This document shows, piece after piece, positions 55,562 to 64,000 of a stretch of 64,000 nt of DNA. The position numbers and the translations under genes were made by a program. The stretch covers positions 38,518,324-38,582,323 of the forward strand of contig CM042085.1 of the NCBI GenBank assembly GCA_023512835.1, given 5' to 3'. The DNA is from Taxillus chinensis (lineage: Eukaryota; Streptophyta; Magnoliopsida; Santalales; Loranthaceae). A model generated the notes under the pieces. That model ran no database searches and was not told where the DNA came from. It saw nothing but the letters and a program-made list of their open reading frames with translations. Numbering within the stretch: position 1 is the stretch's first letter; the number at the start of each line of letters is the position of its first letter.

Positions 55562-56964
55562 TGTCATCACTGGTTTTCGTCCGGGCCCATTTCGGGTGAG
55601 CTCAAACTAAACCAATGGTGAGAAATTTAGAATTTCCACCAACTGTTTTTGGGGTACAGTTAGATACCCTCTACTTTGAATAGTTTAAGATGTGGTCTGC
55701 GTTATCAGAGAAGGGTTCGAGTATTGGTTACATGTAGGGAAGGATTAGCACCCCACAGCGCCCTTTCGGTATCTATCTTAGGAGAATGAGGTGTCTATTT
55801 GTTTTCAGTGTGTGTGCTATTGATTTCCTAAAAATTCTATGCTTTTTATTTAATTAAGTTATTTGTCAAAGTTATTGTTACGTTTGATTTACCCTAAGCT
55901 TCTAAGGTTTGTTTTGCTTTTTGTTTGAAGAGGAAAATCTAAGGCTTGAAATTCTAAAAATTGAAATATTTGGGGGAAAGGAGAGTGTTGAGCGAAAATC
56001 TGGGCGTTCTTTCCTTGGGCATAAGACTCTCTGGGCATAATTCCCTCCTTTGTGCCAAGGGAAGGAGCCACTTTTAAATCCCTTGGATACAACCCCTTAA
56101 TTGCAGCATTTATGGCTGTAATAATCATGCCAGCCCCCTTCTTTATTGCCAAATTCCACTTATGTTGGGTGGACTAATGATCCATGATTATCTTTTTTTT
56201 GTTCTCATATGATCACACTAGAACCGTTGAAAAGCATCTGCCCAGCTAATCTCGTGAAGCAACAGTGAGCGAGCCCGTGGATAGGCCAACAGCAAAATTT
56301 CGTATCAATGAGGCTTAGTCTGGATCAGTGAAAGGCTCGGATCCGTATTCCGTATCACTGGGGCTTTAATCTGGATTAGTAATGGCTCGGATCCTTATTC
56401 CGTATCAATGGGGCTTAGTCTGGATCAGTGGAAGGCTCGGGACTTTACTCCGTATTAGTCCGGATCAGTAATGGCTTGGATCCTTATTCCGTATCAATGA
56501 GGCTTAGTCTGGATCAGTGGAAGGCTCGGATCCTTATTTCGTATTAATGAGGCTTAGTCCGGATTAGTGGAAGGTTTAGATCCTTACTCCATATCAGTAG
56601 AGTCCTTAGTCCAGATTAGTGATGTCTTGGATTTGACATCGATGTTCTAGTTTGACCATAACCCACAATGGAGTTTTTTTTAATTACCCTTTTATCCCCA
56701 CCCAAAATGTCAAAATGAACGAACTTTTGGGGATTGTATAGGAAAACCTATATTCGCCCACATAGCCGTTTTTGGAGAATCTCGCACGATCACATTTTTG
56801 GGTAGTTTGACCAGGGGCATTGACTGTCCTTTGGCAAGTTTGACTTTTTTTGACAAAAAATGTTTTGGCCATAACATTTTCATTTTAAGTCAGAATTGAA
56901 CACGGTCAAGTGTGTTAGTCTCCAAATTTCATCCTCTGTCATTTGGTGTCAGCCTTGGGGCTCT
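55562..56964 (-). repeat. Truncated third Ogre-type LTR
   Basis: It starts TGTCATCACTGGTTTTCGTC exactly as the LTRs at 7885 and 22595 do, and follows them for about 330 bp. It then diverges through a region with its own minisatellite and aligns again near the end (TTTTGGCCATAACATTTTC onward). It is cut at 56964 by an LTR starting TGATAATG, before reaching the family's CCAACA end. It lacks the T-rich tracts and the GCTTCGAGG array of the other two, so it is an older or different subfamily. Confidence 0.85.
56303..56635 (+). repeat. About 60-bp minisatellite in the third Ogre-type LTR
   Basis: The unit contains CCGTATCAATGAGGCTTAGT, CTGGATCAGTGGAAGGCTC and GGATCCTTATT, in about five imperfect copies. 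It lies at the LTR position occupied by GCTTCGAGG arrays in the other two copies. Confidence 0.85.
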
Positions 56965-58481
56965 TGATAATGTACATTTATGTTGTTATTCTAGTGCATA
57001 TTTAGGGTATTAAAGAGCATGATTAGAGCTTAATTTATCCATATTTCTTAGATATTTGCTCTAACACCCTGGGAAGACTGCTTGGCCTATATATATGTGT
57101 GTGTGTTTTTGAGCTGTTTTGGCAGGTTTTTAGGCAATTTCATCTCATGGACACCAGCCAAATCACTTCATTTATCAAAGAAGGGACTCGTGGCAAAATG
57201 GGGTAGCCTGAGGAGGCAAAACAAGGGTGCACGTCATATGGACCCTTATCACGTGCAAGGATTTTATCGCAGCCCTGCCTTCTACACGTTTCAAGGAAGC
57301 CTGGAGCAAAATTTTAGACCATTTGGAGGTGCACGTCATATGGCAATATGACGTGCAACATGCCGTGCAACCGGATTTTTCCATGGATCGCTTTGTTTTG
57401 TTATTTTAAACACTTTCCTCTAAAGCACCTAGTCCAAATTATGCTTGGTTCGAGTTATAATCAAGTTGAGGGAAAATTGGAAACTACTTAGCAAAACTAC
57501 GTCGTTTTGATAAGTGGCAATAGCTGGCGGCTAGGGCACCCATTACACTCCATGTTTCTCTACAAATAGAGGGTGCAGCAGCCCTTTTTGGAGGAATGAA
57601 GAGGGGGACACGTTTTTAGAGAGAGGAGAGAGAGTCTCACGATTTTGGAGGCTAGGGTTCTGATCCTGGAGCTGCCGGCCTTGGGAGGTCTGACAGCTGG
57701 AGAAGACTTAAAGTTGAAGTTCTGCTGCACCTGCTTGAGGATGATGTTCTTTATTTCTTATTGTTTATTCAAGAACAAGTGTGAGTAGTTTCCTTTATCT
57801 AGGGGAGCAATGTAGCCCCCTATATTGTCAAACTGATTGATTGAATATTGAGTTTGTTTAATTGAGATTGCATGTTTTATGAATCTGTTCTTAATCGTTC
57901 ATATTTGGGCTGTATAAACCTAGGTTTCTTAGCCTTAGTCTGAGGCAGATCTTTGATTCATAACATATTTGTGATTGGTGTGACCATTATCCTGTCATGA
58001 GTATGATAATTAGGCTTTGCATGTTGATGTCATGATGACCATTCAGGCAGATGACACTTAAAAGGTCTGGCAATGACCAATTGCAGTACCTTGGTCTAGT
58101 TATAGCATGTTATCAATTAAATAATCTCAAGAACCTTAAAATCAGCATAAACAGCATAGGGAGGTGAAGTTGTGACCCTAGATGCCTTTAATCTTTGAAT
58201 CTTAATCCTAAAAATAGTTTGCTTTCTGTGTTTATTCAGAAAACCAAATAAAAATTAGATCTTTAGTTATAAAAAGAATTCATTTTTGCCAAGACATTTT
58301 ATAGAGCAAGAGTAATTGAGTGGTTTGGTTTAAAAAACTAGAGAACTAGGCTAATCCCTGTGGGTTCGACCCCTTACTTTCTACTATTCTATTTAGTGAA
58401 AACTAAGGGAATTAATTATCTTGAAGAGAGGTTTAATGACGTTAGCTCACTCTTTTAGGGAGTCTAAAAATATGTCTATCA
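56965..58481 (+). repeat. 5' LTR, Athila/Tat-like gypsy (TGATAATG)
   Basis: It starts TGATAATGTACATTTATG and ends AATATGTCTATCA, 1517 bp, homologous along its length to 5520-7017. The TATA-like CTACAAATAGAGGG is at about 57561, followed by an AGAGAGAG run (57619). The PBS directly after it shows that it is a 5' LTR. It truncates the Ogre-type LTR to its left. Confidence 0.88.
57491..57511. promoter_or_regulatory. ACGT-core palindrome upstream of an LTR TATA box
   Basis: GCAAAACTACGTCGTTTTGA, then T, about 50 bp before the TATA-like box. Only one outer base differs from the copies at 6042 and 32705. Confidence 0.5.
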
Positions 58482-58484
58482 AAT

Positions 58485-58502
58485 TGGCGCCGTTGCTGGG
58501 GA
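58485..58502 (+). promoter_or_regulatory. Primer-binding site (tRNA-Asp type)
   Basis: TGGCGCCGTTGCTGGGGA, three bases after the LTR end. It matches the Athila/Tat-type PBS complementary to tRNA-Asp with one change. Confidence 0.85.
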
Positions 58503-58678
58503 TTAAACGGTTAACTAGTTTTTAAAATCAACATTGAGTGAAATTGTTTGAATTCTGATCTTGGTGTTTATTCTGTCTTTATTTTCTATTATTTGTTTCT
58601 TTTGTATTGTTCGGAGCTGCTAGGTGTGTTCTTGTTGTCTTACAGGAACATTCACCAGGTGCTTGAAGTTATTCGTAG

Positions 58679-59443
58679 TTGTGCATGCGATGGAGGGAAC
58701 TTGTGCCATTCAATCCCGAACCTGAACGGATATTCAGAGATCGTCGTAGGGCAGCTAGAGAAGCCGCAAGGGAAGCTGAAAAAGCACTGCAAGGTTTAGA
58801 GGATACAGTTCTTGAAATTATGGAAGATACAAGACCTGATGGCAGTGTACAAGGAGGGGCCAATTATAATGGCCAATACCCAGATGAAGATGGTAATAGA
58901 TTTAGGCCCAGGACTTTCTTGGATTATGCAAGGCCAACTATGTCAGATCACTACTCAGGGATTAGGCAAGCAAGAGTCCAAGCAAACAGTTTTGAGCTGA
59001 AACCGACATTGATTAACATGGTGAGCAACAATGCATTTGGAGGAACAGTAGTGGATGACCCGCATCAGCACCTGATGAGGTTCTTTCAGATGTGTTACAC
59101 AATAAAGATCAACAATGTGTCGGAGGAAGCAATAAAGTTAGGGCTTTTTCCCTTCTCTTTAAAGGATAGAGCTCTTGGATGGTTCAACAGCCTACTTGCT
59201 AGTTCCATAAACACTTGGGAGGAGATGCAGACCAAGTTCATGTCCAAGTATTTCCCTCTTGCCAAGGTGATCCAACTTCGAGGGGAAATTAGCAGATTTA
59301 GGCAAGACGAGATGGAGACTCTCTATGAGGCTTGGGAGAGATTTAAAGATTTGATCCGCAGATGTCCTGATCATGGAGTACTCCAATGGATTCAAATTTC
59401 AATCCTTTTTATTGGCCTTGGGCCTACCTCCACTACAAAGTGA
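58679..59443 (+). pseudogene. gag: Athila/Tat-like Gag, N-terminal part
   Basis: It is open for 254 codons. The likely start is MRWRELVPFNPEPERIF, close to 58682. A charged helix (RRRAAREAAREAEKALQGLE) is followed by a long capsid match: ANSFELKPTLINMVSNNAFG, DDPHQHLMRFFQMCYTIKIN, SEEAIKLGLFPFSLKDRALG, WFNSLLASSINTWEEMQTKF and MSKYFPLAKVIQLRGEISRF, then TLYEAWERFKDLIRRCPDHG. These are classic Retrotrans_gag landmarks of Athila/Tat elements. Past 59440 the frame is lost, but Gag-like codons (DELELDGASLTLREAIVSHI) continue to about 59560. No zinc knuckle or pol follows, so the element is truncated there. Confidence 0.9.
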
Positions 59444-59560
59444 ATGTAGTCGCAAAGTGATGCTTTGATGAACTGGAACTTGACGGAGCTTCATTGACTC
59501 TTAGAGAGGCTATCGTTAGTCACATCAAAGTGGTCAAATATTCGAACCCCCCGCGCCAGG

Positions 59561-60933
59561 GAGAAGATAGGGTCACTTGATAATTTTCCAATGATATGCT
59601 GATATCGTGCTTCAGCTAAAAATATTGTAGCACATTTCTTTATGCTGAAGGACCACAGCACGCTTTGGTCAGTGGGGTTGATCAAGGATGGAGTGGAGTC
59701 GAAGCAAGGACATTTTGTTGGCGGAAAGGATTTATCGTGGCCAAACCCTTTCTACCAAGGTCTAGGCTATCTTGTAGAATAACAAAACCAAGGCTAACTT
59801 AAGAATGCTTTACTTAATCAATAGAGGAGTGTTGCTTCTCAAATCAAGAGGAATATATACCTTCAGGATTTGGGTTAATCCCTGCATACAGAGCACGGGT
59901 TTGCATCCACCTCCAGGTTTTGAACAGTAACAACAACCTCCATCCTTAGCTTTACAAAGAGGATGAAATTATCGTAATTGAGAATGAGGTAACAAAGAGG
60001 AAGGTAATGGACGGGTCCGAGACTAAGCAAAGACGAGTCTGCCTAAAAAACTGGAAAACAGAAAACTCCAACTCCATGTTATGAGATAGCCTTTCCTGTT
60101 AAATCCTTCCAATGATTTTATGGAAAAAGCATGAAAGGATCTTAAAAGAGGCTCCTCCTCATCCTCTGGAAGAAAGGAGCGACGGAGTCTACTTCCCAGA
60201 TTGTTATAACTAGGAGATCGGGTCACTAGGCCAAGGATCGGGCAAGGCCAAGTCCAGCATCCCATCGTGCCTACAAGTGGTCAAACCTCGACACCTCCCA
60301 CCTCCTCGTATCACACACAGGGGCAAAAGGAATGCCTGCCCCAAAGTATTGTAATGCTTTTAAGAAGAGGAGGAATCCTCCAGATGATGAGCCAACTGAG
60401 AAGCTCAATATCTCATTTTTATGAAAATCACATACATTTCTATCTCTAAGCTCATGGGCAATTAGAATTTCTACTACCGAACGTGATCATAAAAAGAATT
60501 GTAGATTAATAATTACTCAAATGTACCAAGACATGAGGCCGCTGCTGCCTTTGAATTCATTAGCCCACCTAGAAAAAGACATAGTCACTTTAGAAGTAAA
60601 GAGGTTTGGTATCAGCAACTGGAGATTAAAATCACTATCAATACTCAACCTTAAATGGCCTACTCAGCTTAATCTCGGGTAAGACCTCGAACGAGAGCCG
60701 ACAGGCTAGCAAAATAAAAGCCAGTTTTACTAAAATCGGGGAAATAGTCTCTTGTTTAGGACCGATCCGGACAATATTTGAGTCAAACCTCATTGAAGTT
60801 CGGAACTACTGAACCTCCACACTATAATGAGCTTGTGTAAGAAGTTAACCACAAACACCTGGATGCTGGTGCACAAGTTTGGGAGGTAAGAGATGAGCCC
60901 AAGAGGGACTTCTGGAGGCGCATGTGATGTAGC
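59561..60933. other. Unassigned stretch
   Basis: About 1.4 kb after the Gag relic has no open frame above 80 codons and no motif I recognise on either strand. Composition is mixed. Phrases near 59680-60300 (for example GGTCAAACCTCGACACCTCC) do not match other parts of the window. It may be decayed pol or unrelated intergenic DNA. Confidence 0.4.
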
Positions 60934-61195
60934 TGATAACGTGCATTTATGCCCTAGGAAGATGCTATGCATATACATGCATGTTCTGTTGCTCGCCATT
61001 TTGGAACTCACTTTTGACCTATAGATTGGCCTGAACAGATTGGTGTGCAAGAACAAAGTTTCTAGATGAGGTCCTCTACCTACTACAGAAATTTCTAGAA
61101 AGATTGAGGTGCAATGGAATTTCACCCATTTCCACGTGCAACGAGTATTTGCTTCTGTGCCTCACAAGATGCAAGGAGGCTTAGAAAGTTTAGGC
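60934..61195 (+). repeat. LTR fragment of the TGATAACG family
   Basis: It starts TGATAACGTGCATTTATG and, after a short deletion, matches 5620-5870 (CTAGGAAGATGCTAT, GGAACTCACTTTTGA, GTCCTCTACCTAC, TTTCACCCATTTCCACGTGC, GATGCAAGGAGG). Homology fades after about 61195. No PPT precedes it. Confidence 0.75.
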
Positions 61196-61371
61196 AGTTT
61201 GAGGCTTCGCAGACTTCAATTGGGGAATATGGGGCTCAAATTGGCTGCAGGTATATTTTTGCATGGTTACCTTAGTTTTTGTTATTCTAATAATCATTTC
61301 CCAAAAGACCAGGTCGGAATGGAAGCAGGTATTTTTGGTATGAATGGATGCGGAAAGGTTAACTTCGTGCA

Positions 61372-61393
61372 ATCAAAACTACGCCGTTTTGAT
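61372..61393. promoter_or_regulatory. ACGT-type palindrome, diverged copy
   Basis: CAAAACTACGCCGTTTTG flanked by AT/AT. One base change (T to C) alters the ACGT core's flank. It lies about 50 bp before the TATA box CTATATAAGGAGG (61442). Confidence 0.45.
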
Positions 61394-62712
61394 GTCAGAT
61401 TCATCTAATCAAAATCAAGTGTCGCTTTGATGTTGTGTTGTCTATATAAGGAGGATAGCCTTCTGCCTTGTGGCTAGTTTGTCAAGCCCACCACTGGCCG
61501 TAGAGAGAGAGTGAGAGAGGGTGAAGGAGAGCTCCTGCCAGCCGCCTAAGGCCTTTAAGTGGGTGGCTCCGAGTCTCGTGGGTGGACGGCCGGGCGTGGG
61601 GAATAGAAGATCGGGGCCCTGTTGTTGCATCTTACTTGAGGTTCGGTTCCCGTTTCTTCCTAAATCCTCCTCTCGTCCTAGGGTTCTGGGGCAGATTATG
61701 GATGTATCTCAATGAGAGAGGTAATCCATATAGGTGTGATCTCCTATATGGATGTTGGCTTTCACTGGCATTTTTGGGTGTGATTCTCATTGTTGGGTGG
61801 TTGGTGCATGTCACATGTTCAATGAAATGCCCGGGTAGAATATTTGCTGTGTGTATATGCCTGCGCCTATGTTCGATAAAATGCTCAGGTGGTTGGACTT
61901 GTAATTCGCCCCAAGCATGCATGGCTGGGTGTTTGTTCTATTGCCCGAATGACCGGGTTCAGTGATCAGAATGGGTGCACACCAAGTGTTTGGTTTTATG
62001 CTTGAGTGACCGTGGTGTAAGGCTGTGTGTAATGATCGTGCTATCTTGCCCGAAGAGGCGGTTAAATCACTTTGCCTGAGAGGCGGTTAAACCAAAGGGT
62101 CTCAAGAGGAGGTTAAATTACTTGCTCCTGAGAGGCGGTTAAATTACTTTGCTCCCCGAGAGGAAGTGTTAAATCCAAGGGTCAGTGAGACGGTTAAATT
62201 ACTTACTTGAGATGTGGCTTGTTACCACTGGTGGGCAATGTGGTTGCTCTTGTTTATGAAATGCTTTCATTTTCTTATTATTGCCACGCCACTACACCCG
62301 GCACACGATGTAGCCGCCAGGGAGCATGGGAAGGGGTTGGGAGAGTCGATCCCACTGAAATGGCGGGTTGCTCACCCTCCAACTCCGTGTTTCGCTTTTG
62401 TTTTCCGTGGACTTATGTCAAGTAGGTGGATACACCAAGGTGGGGAAGACTCTACCATTTTATTGCTCTTTCACATGTAATTCTTTATTACTGTAACCCT
62501 GTGGAGGAAATGTACTAAGAGACCGAATTGTAGTATGGAACATGGTTGGTTTGTGAACCTTGAGGTTTGGAATAAACAAAGATGGCTTGTTTGATTTATT
62601 ATAATTGTTAGTTTTGCTTGTGTGGCATCTAGCAATCCAACCCCGTTACCTCCGTGTGGGTGAATGGGAGTCACGCATCGGTTTCCCCCGAGTCGGAAAA
62701 CCGGGCGTGACA
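61394..62712 (+). repeat. Tekay/Del-like gypsy LTR fragment
   Basis: The TATA box at 61442 is followed by a leader with a GA run, and the sequence ends with the GGGCGTGACA terminus at 62703-62712 shared by the LTRs at 35421, 42928 and 44300. A TTGCTCACCCTCC motif at 62369 parallels GTGCTCACCCTAC in the other two families. The U3 start is unclear because the upstream sequence resembles the TGATAACG family. Short open frames (61109-62480) have no recognisable product. Confidence 0.6.
62040..62212 (+). repeat. GAGAGGCGGTTAAA tandem repeat in the LTR
   Basis: Six imperfect copies of a roughly 30-38-bp unit built on GAGAGGCGGTTAAATTACTT. They are spaced head to tail with variable joins, so this is a degenerate minisatellite. 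Confidence 0.75.
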
Positions 62713-62945
62713 AGATGCATCGAGCATGGTCTAGTTGGCCTAGGGGTGGCGGATCTGGTTATCTTGAGTCCTTTGGAGGAACCCGAGGGATTTTGCCCTG
62801 ACAACACGGTCCTCTTTGAGCCTCTAAGGCAAAGGATTTGGGGGTAGGGCCAGACTCCAGGGTAGGATTTGCATGCATTGGTGCGAGGGCACTAGTTGCA
62901 TCGTTGCTCATGTGTGATCAGCGAAACTCCAGATTAAGTTGTATA
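62713..62945 (+). other. Gypsy-type leader after the LTR
   Basis: AGATGCATCGAGCATGGTCT occupies the place of the PBS (TGGTATCAGAGCATGG elsewhere), but the PBS itself is degraded. GCATGCATTGGTGCGAGGGC near 62870 matches the leader at 44490. So this is the 5' leader of a damaged Tekay/Del-like element. Confidence 0.45.
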
Positions 62946-64000
62946 TGTGGTAAAGAAAGCATGAATAACGGGATAAAGTGTTAATCCAGGCAACTCGATC
63001 TTTCAGGGTAATTTGAACATCTTATGCTGAGTTAAAATCATGAAAGTTGAAAACCGAGAAAAGTGCTTGGAAACTCTGCGGGTTTCAGAACTTGTTAAAC
63101 AAAAATAAAATAAAAATTAATAATAATAAATAAATAAATACATTAAATTAAATATAATAATATTGGTGTTCTGGTGAATGACTGAAAGTACGTGATTTGT
63201 CTGCCATGGTGTGCAATAAACAGGCGACGAGCAATGCGATGGAGTAAATTTGTATGGGCCCAAAATGTGAATCCTATGGACTTGTGTGGTAATAATGCGT
63301 GTCCTAGCTGGGCCGCTTAGTTTGTAGTGGTCTCACATTGCTGAGATCGTTTAGTGTTAATCTGGAGCGCTACCTTTTCGCTTTAACAATGCTTCCGAAA
63401 CTATAAGCCATGCGACTATTGAGGTAACAAAGGAGGTTTCGTGACTCAAAGTTAGGCAAGTGAGAGAGTCAGCAGTCGGCAGATAGATTTAATCACGACA
63501 AGAGGTTATGCCTTGAGCTAGATTATTCCCTTAGGTGAGGGGGACGTATCTGACAACCGATTAAGATGTAGGCACGCCGAGAGCTGTCAACCCTAACACT
63601 CCTAACATCTCGAGTCCTCAAGCTGCAAGATTGGGCACATAGGGGTAACCTGGGGCACTGGAACAAAGGGTGTGCCAAGAAGTATGATCGCATACTCTCC
63701 GTGGAAAAGGTGACGTCTTCAGATAGTCTCTGCTTTTGTAGGACTCGGAGTGATGCTAGGGGACTGGCCTCACACCAGAGAGGGGTAAAGCCTTCAACGC
63801 CGGGTCCCGATTTGGAGGCGTGAGGGACTACCTAGTGAGTGGCCATGGGAAGAGTGGTATAGTCCACCGGGTGGTATCGTGCTCCCTTGGTGGGCTGTCG
63901 GTCGGGAATCTCGCACCGGTTTATGTGGAGGCCGGTGGACCCTATCGTGTCCCGCTTGAGTTAGGTATTTCAATGCACGGGTGGCGACTCTATTAGGGAG
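62946..64000. other. Unassigned right end
   Basis: About 1 kb contains no gag start, no other LTR end and no long open frame. An AT-rich (AATAAATA)-like run lies at 63105-63165, and GC-richer sequence at 63700-64000. I see nothing else to assign. Confidence 0.4.

Noticed and set aside
62207..62847. Small frames near the right LTR end as host genes
   Set aside because: They lie inside an LTR and leader with known family ends and show no protein similarity.

Overview
The window looks like intergenic, repeat-packed nuclear DNA of a flowering plant, probably a eudicot. Almost all of it is LTR retrotransposons of angiosperm types: Ogre/Tat-like, Athila/Tat-like, Tekay/Del-like and other chromovirus Ty3/gypsy elements, SIRE-like Ty1/copia elements, and gag-like 'plant transposon protein' elements. 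I found no complete host gene, tRNA, rRNA or CRISPR array. The only host-like coding sequence is a short pentatricopeptide-repeat (PPR) fragment. The lineage is inferred from element types only; I cannot name a species.

Layout. 1-1284: 3' LTR of a plus-strand copia element whose body lies outside the window. 1285-7017: plus-strand gag-like element encoding a C48 (ULP1-type) cysteine protease, ending in a 1.5-kb LTR. 7018-7471 and 25334-26520: two pieces of a minus-strand gag-like element, separated by a PPR fragment (7472-7884) and a 17.4-kb minus-strand Ogre-like gypsy element (7885-25333). That element has both LTRs, PBS, PPT, ORF1, gag, protease plus G-patch, a 182-bp intron, RT, a second RNase H and integrase. 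26521-32406: minus-strand SIRE-like copia element. 32407-45900: 5' LTR and gag of a Tekay/Del-like gypsy, with a complete 9.6-kb element of the same broad type (33353-42928) nested in its LTR and flanked by a perfect CACGC target-site duplication. 45901-50836: chromovirus with an extra inverted LTR that makes a 1-kb palindrome. 50837-54718: a second plus-strand gag-like element with its 3' LTR. 54719-55561: copia pol fragment. 55562-56964: truncated third Ogre-type LTR. 56965-59443: Athila/Tat-like 5' LTR, PBS and gag. 59444-60933: unassigned. 60934-62712: LTR fragments of two families. 62713-64000: gypsy-type leader, then unassigned sequence.

Every retroelement coding region carries stops or frameshifts as read, so none looks autonomous. 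The Tekay/Del-like element (near-identical LTRs, exact TSD) is the youngest complete insertion. The nesting gives a relative order: copia fragment, then Ogre-type LTR, then Athila/Tat-like LTR at 54.7-57 kb; copia, then outer Tekay-like LTR, then inner Tekay-like element at 32-43 kb.

Most worth a second look: the protease-bearing gag-like element and its recurring architecture; the inverted-LTR palindrome; an ACGT-core palindrome shared by unrelated LTR promoters; the frame-matched Ogre-type intron; the PPR fragment beside the Ogre LTR; and an LTR position holding unrelated minisatellites in different copies.
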